A DNA stretch of 64,000 nucleotides. It comes from Agrobacterium tumefaciens str. B6. Lineage in GTDB: Bacteria; Pseudomonadota; Alphaproteobacteria; Rhizobiales; Rhizobiaceae. Positions within the stretch are counted from its first letter, which is position 1. Each line of letters opens with the position of its first letter. Below, in pieces: positions 34,853 to 45,131 of this stretch. Both the position numbers and the translations under genes were made by a program. The notes beneath the pieces are model-generated. The model had not been told where the DNA came from. It saw only the letters and a list, made by a program, of their open reading frames with translations, and ran no database searches. The stretch lies in assembly GCF_001541315.1 (NCBI RefSeq), contig NZ_LMVK01000002.1:86977-150976 (forward strand), given 5' to 3'.

Positions 34853-34877
34853 GCGGCCCTCCTATGCCACGGGCCGC
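34853..34877 (-). terminator. Terminator-like stem-loop after tadG-like gene
   Basis: GCGGCCC (34853-34859) and GGGCCGC (34871-34877) pair as a 7-bp stem with an 11-nt loop between the tadG-like gene and the ABC-F gene. No strong T-run follows, so it may instead be a weak terminator or processing site. Confidence 0.35.
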
Positions 34878-34973
34878 CGCCGCTGTCACCTGCCGTGCGT
34901 GTCTTGCCAGCCATGCAGTCTGGCAACATCAGCCCCGAAGCAATATCGCCCCGGGGATTTCCTTGTGCGCTTG

Positions 34974-36212
34974 TCAGTTGGTCAGCGTGGCCATGCTGCC
35001 GGCTGCCTTGCGGGCGATTTCACCAAATGCGGTGACGATCTGCTCCATGTTTTCAGGGGCGTAATAATTGTCGATGCTGGATGCGCAATATTGCAGCAGC
35101 GACTTACCCTTGTCCGGCGCCATGAAAGCGACGCTGAAAATCTTGATCCCATCTTTCTTGGCAGTCTCGCAGGTGGTGCGTACCGACTGGTCGATGCTCG
35201 AATTCCACGCGGCGCTGTTTCCCGTCATTTCACCGTCGGTCATGAGAACGATATAGCGCTCGAAGGATTCACTCCCCTTCGTTTTATGTGCTTTCGCTTC
35301 ATCCGGGTTGGCTTTTTTAAGGGCGTTATATGCGGCGTTCAGGCTGCTGCGGGCGTCGGTGCCGCCGGACGGAAATTCCGGGATTTGTTTGTCGACATAG
35401 CTGGCAACGCTGCTGGTGCCCCAGCTGATGGTCTGCGCGGCATAGGTCTCATGTGTATAGACCGACGCACCCGTGCGAACGAGCTCGGAACCGCCGTTGG
35501 CGGTATAGGTCGGATCGGCCTTGTTCAACGTCGCGACCAGAAACCCGACGGCGGTTTTGAGCGACGTGGCCTTGTTGACATAGCAGGGCGATGTCTTGCC
35601 CAGATTGGGATATTTATTCCAGTTGTCAGCCGTATAGTTCTGGCATGACGTTTTTTTCGTATCGATGGTATCCGTCTTGAATGACATCGAACCGGAACGG
35701 TCAAGTGCCAGATACATGGAGATCGGTGCGCCCTTGTTGACGGTGCTCTTTGCGGTACCGGTTACCGAAAGATCGAGTGTTTTGGCGCCAATGAACCCCA
35801 GCAGTGGGTTGAGCTGTACCCGGTGGTTGATCGTCGTCTCGACGGTGTAGGTCTTGCCGCGGGCATTTTCCGTCGTCGTGATAGCGGTTGGAGAGTTCTG
35901 CTCCAGTTCCTTTTTCTCTTCCACGGTCAGGTTCTTTTCCATCTGGGCCGCAATGAAGTTCTTGGCGATTGCCCTGATCTGCTCGTCCGTCAGGTCGCCC
36001 ATTTTCAAACGGGCCTCGGTCGCCGCCGCAAGGGCTGCAGAATCCGCGGTATTCTGCAGATCGGCTTTCACCTGCATCACATTCGCCAACTCCATGCCGG
36101 CGCCGGCAAAACCCAGCAGGACCGGCAGCAGAATGGCCGTCATCATGCCGAAATTGCCGCTCTTATCGGCAAGGAAACGGCGCTTCAATTTGTGAGGTGC
36201 GGAGGCGGTCAT
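34974..36212 (-). CDS. tadG: TadG-like pilus-assembly/von Willebrand factor A protein
   Basis: A 412-residue protein. The N-terminal TadE/TadG-like region has the type IV pilin-like hydrophobic helix GNFGMMTAILLPVLLGFAGAG followed by DLQNTADSAALAAA, the usual Tad signature. A vWA domain (about 160-400) has the MIDAS DRSGSMS, the threonine in GGTDARSSL and the aspartate in MTDGEMT, all present. TadG helps anchor Flp/Tad adhesive pili. No other tad genes are seen nearby. ATG at 36212 has GGTGAG 7 bases upstream; a GTG at 36224 is possible. Confidence 0.88.
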   Translation of the reverse strand: MTASAPHKLKRRFLADKSGNFGMMTAILLPVLLGFAGAGMELANVMQVKADLQNTADSAALAAATEARLKMGDLTDEQIRAIAKNFIAAQMEKNLTVEEKKELEQNSPTAITTTENARGKTYTVETTINHRVQLNPLLGFIGAKTLDLSVTGTAKSTVNKGAPISMYLALDRSGSMSFKTDTIDTKKTSCQNYTADNWNKYPNLGKTSPCYVNKATSLKTAVGFLVATLNKADPTYTANGGSELVRTGASVYTHETYAAQTISWGTSSVASYVDKQIPEFPSGGTDARSSLNAAYNALKKANPDEAKAHKTKGSESFERYIVLMTDGEMTGNSAAWNSSIDQSVRTTCETAKKDGIKIFSVAFMAPDKGKSLLQYCASSIDNYYAPENMEQIVTAFGEIARKAAGSMATLTN

Positions 36213-36381
36213 AGTGGTGCTCACCGATTAGAATATTCGATTGAGCGCAGGAAACCCGCAAACGATGTAGAATCCGCTAACGTGATCGGTTCAATTTTAC
36301 GCAGCGTTCAATTTGGTGCAGTTTTCAAAGTATTTTCAAGAATTGTTTCGCGCGATGGCCGCAATAATACACATCGTATCA
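36213..36381 (-). other. AT-rich intergenic region upstream of tadG-like gene
   Basis: 169 bp between the tadG-like start and the end of the transglutaminase operon, clearly AT-richer than the flanks (for example 36283-36365). Likely the tadG promoter; no consensus element is certain. Confidence 0.35.
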
Positions 36382-37260
36382 TTACTGGACGGGGATGACG
36401 TCGACGGCCTGTTTTATCTGCTGGTTGCCATAGCTCTTCAAGACGCCGATGACCGGGGCGACATCGGAATAATCCCGGCCATAACCGACGACGATGTGGT
36501 CGCTTCCCGCGACGATATCATTGGTGGGATCGAGCTCCAGATAACCGGCTGCCTCGCCGCACCAGATGCGAACCCAGGCATGCATGGCATCGGCGCCTTC
36601 CAGCCGTTCCTTGCCCGGTGGGGGAATGGTACGCAGGAAGCCGCTGACATATCCGGCGGGAATGCCGAGGCTGCGCAGCGCCATGATCATGATATGCGAA
36701 AAATCCTGACACACGCCGCGCTTCAGCTTGAAGGCTTCCGATGGCGTCGTATCCACCGTCGTCGCCTCGCCATCATAGGTGAAATCCCTGTGGATGCGTT
36801 TGCACAGAGAGCGCGCGATTTCGCGAATGGTCATTCCGGGTTTCAGCAACTCCCGGGCATAGGCGGATATCGCCGCGTCCATTCCAATCCTCGGGCTTGC
36901 GCCAATGAAATGGTGCGGCGACTGGGAATCGAGCGACCAGACATCGGCAAGCTCCTGCGGCAGGCGGTAAAGCTCCGGAGAGAAATCCGCCGTCAGCGCC
37001 GGTGCCTCCACCATCACGCGGGCCTGCATGCGGATGTCGAGTTTTTCATGCGGCGCGCGCAGATGCACCGAGGTCGCCGATTGATGAAAGAAATCATCGA
37101 AGGCGACACGTTCTTCCGGCGTCGGCGAAACATCGATGGAACCGGCGACAAGCCGCTGCCGGCCGGGAATGGAGAGCGGCAGAACGCGGATGATGTGGCG
37201 CGCGCCGTGGGCCGGTGTGTCGTAGGTGTAACCCATATGCAGGGAAAGGTCGTAGAGCAT
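36382..37260 (-). CDS. Transglutaminase-like family protein
   Basis: A 292-residue protein with an N-terminal transglutaminase_N beta region (about 1-90) and a cysteine-protease/transglutaminase core. The Cys (RGVCQDFSHIMIMALRSLGI), His (ADAMHAWVRIW) and Asp (LELDPTND) of the catalytic triad are all present. No signal peptide. Start at 37260 (MLYDLSLHMGYTYD), 4 bp after the preceding stop; the frame extends to 37293 but overlaps the alpha-E gene. Third gene of a widespread operon with ATP-grasp/alpha-E and transglutaminase-DUF2126 proteins, thought to make or break amide bonds in a peptide or peptide-tagged protein. Confidence 0.9.
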   Translation of the reverse strand: MLYDLSLHMGYTYDTPAHGARHIIRVLPLSIPGRQRLVAGSIDVSPTPEERVAFDDFFHQSATSVHLRAPHEKLDIRMQARVMVEAPALTADFSPELYRLPQELADVWSLDSQSPHHFIGASPRIGMDAAISAYARELLKPGMTIREIARSLCKRIHRDFTYDGEATTVDTTPSEAFKLKRGVCQDFSHIMIMALRSLGIPAGYVSGFLRTIPPPGKERLEGADAMHAWVRIWCGEAAGYLELDPTNDIVAGSDHIVVGYGRDYSDVAPVIGVLKSYGNQQIKQAVDVIPVQ

Positions 37261-37264
37261 AGGA

Positions 37265-39670
37265 TTATCCGAGATAGGTTCGGGCAAGAACATCGGAGAG
37301 ATGTTCCATATCGGTTTCGAGCTGACGATAGATCGCGCCGTTCATGTTTTCAGGCGTCATGACCGCCAGCCCGGAATGCAGGCGCATCGCCTCGCGGTAG
37401 AAGGGCGACATCTGGCCATTGACGAAGGCGTTCGGAAGCTGCTCCACCTCGGTGCGGATCTCGTTCAGCTGGAACAGGATCGAACGGGGATTGAGCGGGT
37501 CGAGCGCCAGAAGATCGGTCACGGTCAGGCCGGCCGTGCTGACATTGTAGCGGCGGCGATGGGTCATGACGCTGTCACCGATTTCGAGCAGCATGTCATA
37601 GGAACCGTCAGGCGCATCCGGGCCGGTCATATGGCCGAGAAGACGTGTCATATGCAGGCCACGTTCGAGATAACGGCCGATCGACAGGAAACGCCAGCCG
37701 GTAAAGCGATACATGTTTTCGTGCACGAGACCGGCAAAGCCCGCAAGTTTGCGCAAGAGGATCGTCATGGCATGGGTGGCATCATCGCCGGGGGCCACTT
37801 TCGCGTGGAAGCGGCGGGCAGTCTTGGCAAGATCGTTCAGCGCCAGCCATCCGTCAGGCGAAAAGCGGTCGCGGATATTGCTGGCGGAATAAAGCGCGCT
37901 GTTGATGTTGTTCAACAGGCTTTCCGGCACGGCATCGTTCATCTCCACGTCCAGCGCTTCGAGATAATGCGTCACATGGGCGAGCAGCGGCTGGCGTGGA
38001 TCAGCGGATTCGGCATAACGTCCATGCCAGGCGCGCAGGATGCGCAGGGCGCCTTCCGAGCGTTCGATATAACGGCCAAGCCAGAAGAGATTGTCGGCCG
38101 CACGGCTTGGCAGGCTTCCGGGCATGTTGCGGGTGAAGCTCTCCTCTGCGGGCAGAAGCGTGGTGCGTTCCACCGGCTTGTCGCTGACGATCCAGACAAC
38201 CGCCGCGCCTCCGCCAGATTGCATGGCGATTGCGGAAACGTCGTCGCCGCTTCCAATCCGTGCGAAGCCACCCGGCATGATCTGCCAGCCATCCTGGGTG
38301 CGGGCGGCAAAAACGCGAAGGCTCATCGGGCGCGGCACGAGCTTGTTCTCGATATAGGCCGGGGTGGTTGAAAGCTTTACCACTTCCTGCCCGACCAGCC
38401 TGTGGCCGTCGGAGGCAAGCCAGTCGCTGATCGATTCCTTTGCCGTTTCCCGCAGCGAAGAGCCGAGCACGGATTGGCCGTTATCGTCAAAGAAAGGCAT
38501 CCGCGAATAGGCCGGGCCGATGACCATACCTTCGATATTGCCGGCAACATGGCGGCGCTCGGCCTCCTGCCCGCACCACCAGGTGGCGATGGAGGGCAGC
38601 TTCAGTTCCTCGCCCAGAATGTGGCGGCAGATGCGCGGCATGAAGGCGAGCAGCGCCCGCGTTTCGAGAATGCCGCTGCCAAGTGCGTTGACGATGGTCA
38701 GCGCTTCATTGCGCAGCGCCTGCACCATGCCCGGCGTGCCGATATGGGATTGCTGGTTGAGTTCCAGCGGATCGGAATAGGAAGCGTCCAGACGCCGCCA
38801 GAGAACGCCGACGGGTTTGAGCCCCGCCACGGTTCTGACCATGACGCGGCCGTTGACGACGGTGAGGTCCTCGCCCTCCAGCAGCATGAAGCCGAGATAA
38901 CGGGCGATATAGGCGTGTTCGAAATAGGTCTCGTTGGCGGGGCCGGGCGTCAGCACCGCGATGCGGTCGTCAGGGTGTTTCCGGTGCGCCTGCAGCGTAT
39001 CGCGGAAAGCGCCGAAAAACGACGCCAGACGGTGCACATGGGTTTCCGCATAGATGTCGGACAGCGCACGGGTAGTGGCCACCCGGTTTTCGAGCGCGAA
39101 ACCAGCGCCGGAGGGCGCCTGCGTCCGGTCGGCCAGCACCCACCAGTTTCCATCGGGCCCGCGGCCGATTTCAAACGAGCAGAAATGCAGATAATGGCCG
39201 CTTGCCGGTTTTACGCCGACCATGGGCCGCAGATATTCCGGATTGGAAGCGATCAGTGCCGGCGGCACGTAACCTTCCTTCACCAACCGGTTTTCGCCGT
39301 AGAAATCGGCGACCATGGCTTCCAGAAGATCGGCGCGTTGTTTCAGCCCTTCGGAAAGGACGGCCCATTCCCTGTCGTCGATCAGCACGGGAATATGGGA
39401 GATCGGCCAGTTTCTTTCGCTGCTGCCCTTGCCGTAATCGCGGTAGAACACGCCGGCATCGCGCAGATAACGGTCTGTGCGGGCAAAACGCTCGTGCAGT
39501 TCCCGTTCAGACATGCGCGACAGGGCATCGAGCAGGTTTTTCCAGACCGGCCTCACCTTGCCGTTGGTATCGAGCATTTCGTCAGCGACGCCCGGCAAGG
39601 GGGAATATTCAAGCCCGCGCGGTTGCGCGCTCGTTTCCGTTTTGCGTTCCGTTGCCGGGGCTTTGGACAA
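37265..39670 (-). CDS. Circularly permuted ATP-grasp protein fused to alpha-E domain
   Basis: An 801-residue fusion. Residues about 60-470 are the circularly permuted ATP-grasp type 2 domain (YFEHAYIARYLGFMLLEGEDLTV, RNEALTIVNALGSGILETRALLAFMP, VGQEVVKLSTTPAY). Residues about 490-801 are the alpha-E helical domain (SRAADNLFWLGRYIERSEGALRIL, RFLSIGRYLERGLHMTRLL, QLETDMEHLSDVL). The two are separate genes in many bacteria. By family it is a predicted amidoligase working with the flanking transglutaminase proteins. I accept TTG at 39670: GGAG sits 6-7 bases upstream, overlapping the previous gene's last codons, and the coding gap is 1 bp. Confidence 0.92.
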   Translation of the reverse strand: MSKAPATERKTETSAQPRGLEYSPLPGVADEMLDTNGKVRPVWKNLLDALSRMSERELHERFARTDRYLRDAGVFYRDYGKGSSERNWPISHIPVLIDDREWAVLSEGLKQRADLLEAMVADFYGENRLVKEGYVPPALIASNPEYLRPMVGVKPASGHYLHFCSFEIGRGPDGNWWVLADRTQAPSGAGFALENRVATTRALSDIYAETHVHRLASFFGAFRDTLQAHRKHPDDRIAVLTPGPANETYFEHAYIARYLGFMLLEGEDLTVVNGRVMVRTVAGLKPVGVLWRRLDASYSDPLELNQQSHIGTPGMVQALRNEALTIVNALGSGILETRALLAFMPRICRHILGEELKLPSIATWWCGQEAERRHVAGNIEGMVIGPAYSRMPFFDDNGQSVLGSSLRETAKESISDWLASDGHRLVGQEVVKLSTTPAYIENKLVPRPMSLRVFAARTQDGWQIMPGGFARIGSGDDVSAIAMQSGGGAAVVWIVSDKPVERTTLLPAEESFTRNMPGSLPSRAADNLFWLGRYIERSEGALRILRAWHGRYAESADPRQPLLAHVTHYLEALDVEMNDAVPESLLNNINSALYSASNIRDRFSPDGWLALNDLAKTARRFHAKVAPGDDATHAMTILLRKLAGFAGLVHENMYRFTGWRFLSIGRYLERGLHMTRLLGHMTGPDAPDGSYDMLLEIGDSVMTHRRRYNVSTAGLTVTDLLALDPLNPRSILFQLNEIRTEVEQLPNAFVNGQMSPFYREAMRLHSGLAVMTPENMNGAIYRQLETDMEHLSDVLARTYLG

Positions 39671-39671
39671 T

Positions 39672-42600
39672 TTACACTCCGTAAGGCCGACGCAGATCGA
39701 GCGTCAGCGGAAATTCTGGCGACACGGTTTCCGCCTGTAGCGGATATTGCCCTGCCGTATGCCCCCATGGTTCGAAACGGGCGAGGCGGCGTGCCTCGGC
39801 CTCATTGCCGTTGACGGGAAAGGTCTCGTAATTGCGCCCGCCCGGATGAGCAACATGGTAGATGCATCCGCCGATCGATCGCCTCGACCATGTATCATAA
39901 ATGTCAAAGGTCAAGGGTGAATTGACGGGCAGAACGGGATGCAGGCCGGAGGCGGGCTGCCATGCCTTGAAGCGGACGCCGGCCACCGCAACGCTGCGGT
40001 TTTCCGTCGGCGTCAGCGGAACGGCGCGGCCGTTGCACGCCACGGTGTAGCGGGCGGGATTGGAGGTCTCCAGCCGCACCTGCAGGCGCTCGACGGAGCT
40101 GTCGACAAAACGCACGGTGCCGCCAATGGCGCCCTGTTCGCCCATCACATGCCAGGGTTCCAGCGCCTGGCGCAGTTCCAGCTTCGCGCCCTCATATTCC
40201 ACCTCGCCGAAGAAGGGGAAACGGAACTCCTGCTGGGCGGTGAACCATTCCGGTTTCACGTCGAAGCCGTTTTCCCTGAGATCGGCGAGCACATCCAGAA
40301 AATCCGCCCAGATATGATGCGGCAGCATGAAACGATCGGCGAGCGCTGTGCCCCAGCGCACGAATTTGCCGGCGACCGGGTTTTTCCAGAAGCGGGCAAT
40401 GAGGGCACGCACCAGCAATTGCTGGGCAAGCGACATGCGTGCGTTCGGCGGCATTTCAAAGCCGCGGAATTCCACAAGGCCGAGGCGGCCGGTCGGCCCG
40501 TCAGGCGAAAACAGCTTGTCGATGCAGATTTCGGCGCGGTGAGTATTGCCCGTCACGTCTGTCAGCAGGTTGCGGAACAGGCGGTCGACCAGCCACGGCA
40601 GCGGCGGCACGCCCTCGCCGGGTGCGGGCACCTGCGCAATCGCGATTTCCAGCTCGTAGAGACTGTCATGGCGCGCCTCGTCGATGCGCGGCGCCTGGCT
40701 TGTCGGGCCGATGAACAGGCCGGAAAAGAGGTAGGAGAGCGACGGATGTCGCTGCCAGTGCAGGACGAGACTCTTCAGAAGGTCAGGACGGCGCAGGAAG
40801 GGGCTGTCATTGGGGTTCGCCCCACCCACGACCACATGGTTGCCACCGCCGGTGCCGGTGTGGCGGCCGTCGATCATGAACTTGTCGGCGCCGAGGCGCG
40901 ACTGGCGCGCTTCTTCATAAACGGCGGTGGTGATATCGACACAGTCCTTCCAGCCCGCGGCGGGGTGGATGTTGACTTCGATGACACCGGGATCGGGCGC
41001 GACGCGGATGACATTGATACGCTCGTCATGGGGCGGCGCATAACCTTCGATATGGACGGGTAAGCCAAGATTGGCTGCTGCCGCTTCCGCAGCGGCGATC
41101 AGTTCCAGATAATCCTCGATGCGCTCGACGGGTGGCATGAAGACGCACAGCCGGCCATCGCGCGGCTCGACGGACAGGGCAGTGCGCACCGCGCCGCCGA
41201 TTTCGCCGAGCGTCTGCTCTATGCGCTCCTGTCCCGCCCCCTCGCTCGCCTGGAAGGAAGCCTCAGGCATGGCGCGGCCCGATGGTGTCAGGACATCGGG
41301 AAGCGGACCTCTCGGGATCGAAGGGTCGGCCTCATGAATATAGGGATAGGCGGATGGCGGCACATGAGGCAGGGTGCCGAGCGGCAGGCGGTAACCCACC
41401 GGGCTATCACCGGGAACGAGGAATATTTTACCGCGTCGCGTTTTCCATTTTTCGCTGATCCAGCGCTTGCCGGCGGCGCGTGCATTCCACGCCTGAACGG
41501 GAAGAATATAGCCGGTCGGTGTCGTCAGTCCCCGCTCGAAGACGCGGGCAATGCGGTTTCGCTCTTCCGGGTCTTTCAGTCTGGAATTGGACGGGTCGAC
41601 ATTGTCGGGAAGGCTGCCTTCCTTGATGATCCATTCGGCCGGATCCTCATAGGCCGGCAGCACCAGCTCCGGCTCGATGCCGAGGTGGTTGGCTATGCCG
41701 TCCAGCAATTTCTGCGCATCCTCCGCCCTGACGCCTGTATTGGCGCCCTCTTCGGCGATCAGCGCCGGGTTCTGCCAGATCGGCAGGCCGTCCTTTCGCC
41801 AATAGAGCGAGAAGGTCCAGCGGGGCAGGCTTTCGCCCGGATACCATTTTCCCTGTCCGTAATGCAAAAAGCCGCCCGGTGCGAAACGCTCACGCAGGCG
41901 GCGGATCAGGGCGTCGGCCTTTTCACGCTTTGTCGGCCCGACCGCGCCGGTGTTCCACTCGTCGGATTCGAAATCGTCGATGGAAACAAAGGTCGGCTCG
42001 CCGCCCATCGTCAGCCGGACATCATGGCTATTCAGAACCTCGTCGACCTCCTGGCCGAGCGCATTGAGTTCCTCCCAGCTTTCATCCGAAAAAGGTTTGG
42101 TGATGCGCGGCGTTTCGGCAACCCGGCGGACCTGCATGTCGAAGGCGAATTCCGTGTTGGCATGGCCGTAATAGCCGCCGGAAATCGGTGCGGCATTGCG
42201 GTAATGCGGCGTTGCCGCCAGCGGAATATGGCTTTCGCCGGTCAGAAGACCTGAGGTGGGGTCGAGGCCGATCCAGCCTGCGCCGGGCATATAGACTTCC
42301 GCCCAGGCGTGAAGATCGGTGAAATCCACCTCGGTGCCGGATGGGCCGTCCAGCGCCTTGAGGTCTGGTGTCAGCTGGATGAGGTATCCCGACACGAAGC
42401 GGGAGGCGAGGCCAAGGTGCCTCAGAACCTGCACGAGCAGCCAGCTGGTATCGCGGCACGACCCCTTGCCGGAGGCAAGCGTTTCTTCCGGCGTCTGGAC
42501 GCCGGGTTCCATGCGGATGACGTAGCCGATCTCCTGTTGCAGGCGGGCATTGAGGCCAACGACCATGTCCACAGTCGGTTGCCCCGGTGTGCGGTCGACG

Positions 42601-42998
42601 GTGGCCATGAAGGCGGCGAGCAGTGGGCCGGTCGGTTCCGGCTTCATGTAGATGGAGAGATCGTCACGCAATTCCTGCGGATAATCGAAGGGCCACTTTG
42701 TCGCTTCTTCCTCCACGAAGAAATCAAACGGATTGTAAACCGTCATATCGGCGACAAGATCGACCTCGATCTTAAACTCCGTGGCCGGTTCGGGAAAAAC
42801 GAAACGGGCGAGGTAATTGCCGTAGGGGTCCTGCTGAAGGTTCACGAAGTGATTGGAGGGTGAAACCTTGAGCGAATGGCTGATGACGCGGGTTCTGGAG
42901 TGCGAGGCGGGCTTTAGTCTTATGATCTGTGGTCCAAGGCGAACCGGGTTGTCGTATTTATAATGCGTCAGATGATAAATGCTCGCTTTGATCGCCAT
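39672..42998 (-). CDS. Transglutaminase-DUF2126 protein
   Basis: An 1108-residue protein. Residues about 1-85 are transglutaminase_N; about 160-300 the transglutaminase core with Cys in [19 protein letters not shown], His in [12 protein letters not shown] and Asp in GLDPTSGLL; about 305-1108 the DUF2126 domain ([26 protein letters not shown]-type beta segments, [17 protein letters not shown]). The glycine-rich TGTGGGNH and HH/ED residues of DUF2126 suggest a ligase-like, possibly glutamine-synthetase or ATP-grasp-like active site; that is inference. First gene of the three-gene minus operon. Function undetermined; predicted peptide/amide-bond chemistry. Confidence 0.9.
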   Translation of the reverse strand: MAIKASIYHLTHYKYDNPVRLGPQIIRLKPASHSRTRVISHSLKVSPSNHFVNLQQDPYGNYLARFVFPEPATEFKIEVDLVADMTVYNPFDFFVEEEATKWPFDYPQELRDDLSIYMKPEPTGPLLAAFMATVDRTPGQPTVDMVVGLNARLQQEIGYVIRMEPGVQTPEETLASGKGSCRDTSWLLVQVLRHLGLASRFVSGYLIQLTPDLKALDGPSGTEVDFTDLHAWAEVYMPGAGWIGLDPTSGLLTGESHIPLAATPHYRNAAPISGGYYGHANTEFAFDMQVRRVAETPRITKPFSDESWEELNALGQEVDEVLNSHDVRLTMGGEPTFVSIDDFESDEWNTGAVGPTKREKADALIRRLRERFAPGGFLHYGQGKWYPGESLPRWTFSLYWRKDGLPIWQNPALIAEEGANTGVRAEDAQKLLDGIANHLGIEPELVLPAYEDPAEWIIKEGSLPDNVDPSNSRLKDPEERNRIARVFERGLTTPTGYILPVQAWNARAAGKRWISEKWKTRRGKIFLVPGDSPVGYRLPLGTLPHVPPSAYPYIHEADPSIPRGPLPDVLTPSGRAMPEASFQASEGAGQERIEQTLGEIGGAVRTALSVEPRDGRLCVFMPPVERIEDYLELIAAAEAAAANLGLPVHIEGYAPPHDERINVIRVAPDPGVIEVNIHPAAGWKDCVDITTAVYEEARQSRLGADKFMIDGRHTGTGGGNHVVVGGANPNDSPFLRRPDLLKSLVLHWQRHPSLSYLFSGLFIGPTSQAPRIDEARHDSLYELEIAIAQVPAPGEGVPPLPWLVDRLFRNLLTDVTGNTHRAEICIDKLFSPDGPTGRLGLVEFRGFEMPPNARMSLAQQLLVRALIARFWKNPVAGKFVRWGTALADRFMLPHHIWADFLDVLADLRENGFDVKPEWFTAQQEFRFPFFGEVEYEGAKLELRQALEPWHVMGEQGAIGGTVRFVDSSVERLQVRLETSNPARYTVACNGRAVPLTPTENRSVAVAGVRFKAWQPASGLHPVLPVNSPLTFDIYDTWSRRSIGGCIYHVAHPGGRNYETFPVNGNEAEARRLARFEPWGHTAGQYPLQAETVSPEFPLTLDLRRPYGV

Positions 42999-43291
42999 TA
43001 ATCTGCCTTGCCCGGTTTTTCCGGTTTATGCGGTTTGTCCGCCCCTCTGAAATTATTCGGATTTTGTGCAATGCAGGAAAAGAAAGCAAGGATCATTTCC
43101 GGGGGCAATCGCATTGTTGGTTGAGACCACGATGTTTGCCCGAACGAAGAATTGCCCGGGCTTTTCAATCACCGTCGCGGAGATTTCGCCGGGATTGTGG
43201 ACAAGGTTAAACAGCATGTTATTGCTTGGCATCGCAAGGCGCAGAATCGCGACCCGCTTTCTTTGCCGACTGACGTTTCGGAATGGAATGA
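42999..43291. promoter_or_regulatory. Divergent intergenic region between DUF2126 operon and ABC exporter
   Basis: 293 bp with promoters expected in both directions. It contains short open frames on both strands (for example minus 43053-43301) that lack ribosome binding sites and family features; I do not call a gene. No clear operator or promoter hexamers were found. Confidence 0.35.
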
Positions 43292-45100
43292 ATGGCAACA
43301 ACCGTGACCGACGATCAGCGCAAGAGCGCGGCTAATCTTTCGGGTTTCGATCTCGATTTTCCCGCCCAGCTGCGGATGATGGGGCGTGCCTTCTGGACAT
43401 CGCCGGTGCGCACCCGGCTGATATTGCTGTCGATCGCGCTGCTCACGGTGATATTGCTCACCGCCTATGGGCAGATCAGGCTCAATGAATGGAATGCGCC
43501 GTTTTACAATGCCCTGGAACGGCGCGATCTTGATGCATTCATTCATCAGCTCGAGGTCTTCGCCATCATCGCGGGACTGCTGCTGCTGCTCAACGTCATC
43601 CAGACCTGGCTGAACCAGATGACGGCGCTGAACATGCGCGAAGGTCTTGCCAAGGATATGGTGGATCAATGGCTGAAACCGGGTCGCGCCGCCCGTCTTG
43701 CCGGTTTCGGCACGATCGCCATCAACCCCGACCAGCGCCTGCATGACGATGTCCGCAACCTTGCGGAAAGCAGTACGGCGCTTTCTATCGGTCTCGTGAA
43801 CGCGACGATCCTGCTCGTCAGCTTTATCGGCGTCCTCTGGTCGCTCTCGGCCGGTTTTACCATCACCATCAGCGGTGATACCTATGCTATCCCCGGCTAT
43901 ATGGTCTGGGCGGCGATCTTTTATGCCGGTTCCGCCTCGCTTCTCAGCAATCTCGTCGGTTATCGGCTGGTCGGGCTGAATGCCGAACGTTATTCCAAAG
44001 AAGCGGAACTGCGTTTTTCATTGATGCGGGCGAGCGAAAATCTTGCCGCCATTGCCCTTGCGCGCGGTGAGAAGAACGAAAGGCGTCGGATCGGTATCGA
44101 TATTGACGCGGTGCTCGGCGTCATCCGGGGCCTTGCCATGGCGCTGACGCATCTCACATGGGTCTCGGCAGGGTATGGCTGGCTGGCGGTGGTGGCGCCG
44201 ATCCTGATCGCGGCGCCCGTTTATTTTTCCGGCAACCTCACCTTCGGTGGGCTGATGATGGCCGTCGGCGCCTTCAACCAGGTCAATACGGCGCTGCGCT
44301 GGTATATCGACAATTTCGGCCCTATCGCCAGCTGGAAGGCGACATTGCAGCGCGTTTCCGTCTTCCGGAATGCCCTTATCCAGATGGACAGCGTTGAACA
44401 GCACGGCCTGACGATTGATCTGCAACGCAGTGCGGAGAATGAGAGGGTCCGCCTGCAGTCGGTCACGATCTGCCGTGATGCGGGCGGACAGGATATGGAG
44501 CGTGGGTTCAGGTTGCGCGAGGCCGAGATCGAGGTCGGGCCGGGCGGACGGCTGATGATAAACGGCGAGCAGGGCGTGAACAGGCGGCTGCTGTTTGCGG
44601 CAATGGCGGGGCTCTGGCCCTGGGGGCAGGGCAGGATCGAGATGCCCGAACAATCCGACACGCTTTTCATCGCCCAGCACGGCTATCTGCCGTCGGGTTC
44701 ACTGCGCGAAATCCTCGCCTATCCGCGCGCGCCGCACCGGTTTACGGATGCGGATTATCTCGCGGTGCTCACCGCATGCGGGCTTGGAGAAATGGCCTCG
44801 CGTCTCGATGAGAATATCCGTTGGGACAAGAAACTCGATTCGGATGAACAGGCCAGCATCCGTGTTGCCAATGCCCTGCTTTTGAAGCCGAAATTCCTCG
44901 TGATCGACGATTTGCTGGAAGGGCTGGAAAAACAGACGCAGGATACGCTGGCGGAGGTTTTGAACGGGATCGACGGCGCGGCGATCATCTATATCGGCCG
45001 GTCGGAAACATTCCTGTCGATCCTCACGCCTCAAGTGGCCCATCTCGACCACACCTTTCCGAAGGAAAATACTTCCAGGCCCGATAGTGCTCCGCAGTAA
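43292..45100 (+). CDS. SbmA/YddA-type ABC transporter with degenerate nucleotide-binding domain
   Basis: A 602-residue protein with a six-helix ABC_membrane_2 domain (about 20-370; MTALNMREGLAKDMVDQWL, NPDQRLHDDVRNLAE) and a C-terminal ATPase domain. The membrane part is well conserved with YddA/peroxisomal ABCD-type exporters. In the ATPase part the Walker A reads GEQGVNRR (residues 425-432), lacking the essential Lys and Ser/Thr; the signature reads LDSDEQA (515-521) instead of LSxGEQQ; Walker B ends D539-D540 instead of Asp-Glu. The Q-loop region IAQHGYLPSGSLREIL is kept. It may be an ATP-independent, proton-driven carrier like SbmA/BacA or a decaying exporter. The ATG at 43292 has a weak ribosome binding site. 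Confidence 0.88.
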   Translation: MATTVTDDQRKSAANLSGFDLDFPAQLRMMGRAFWTSPVRTRLILLSIALLTVILLTAYGQIRLNEWNAPFYNALERRDLDAFIHQLEVFAIIAGLLLLLNVIQTWLNQMTALNMREGLAKDMVDQWLKPGRAARLAGFGTIAINPDQRLHDDVRNLAESSTALSIGLVNATILLVSFIGVLWSLSAGFTITISGDTYAIPGYMVWAAIFYAGSASLLSNLVGYRLVGLNAERYSKEAELRFSLMRASENLAAIALARGEKNERRRIGIDIDAVLGVIRGLAMALTHLTWVSAGYGWLAVVAPILIAAPVYFSGNLTFGGLMMAVGAFNQVNTALRWYIDNFGPIASWKATLQRVSVFRNALIQMDSVEQHGLTIDLQRSAENERVRLQSVTICRDAGGQDMERGFRLREAEIEVGPGGRLMINGEQGVNRRLLFAAMAGLWPWGQGRIEMPEQSDTLFIAQHGYLPSGSLREILAYPRAPHRFTDADYLAVLTACGLGEMASRLDENIRWDKKLDSDEQASIRVANALLLKPKFLVIDDLLEGLEKQTQDTLAEVLNGIDGAAIIYIGRSETFLSILTPQVAHLDHTFPKENTSRPDSAPQ

Positions 45101-45131
45101 ATCGTCGGGCCCTGAGCCTGATGGGAGCGGA

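Noticed and set aside
33333..35648. Long plus-strand frame (about 771 codons) opposite the ABC-F and TadG-like genes
   Set aside because: Lies antisense over conserved ABC motifs on the minus strand; composition is Phe/His/Leu-rich noise with no family features.
43053..43301. Possible 82-residue minus-strand protein in the gap before the ABC exporter
   Set aside because: No ribosome binding site, competes with an equally open plus-strand frame, and its end overlaps the exporter start; composition alone does not support it.
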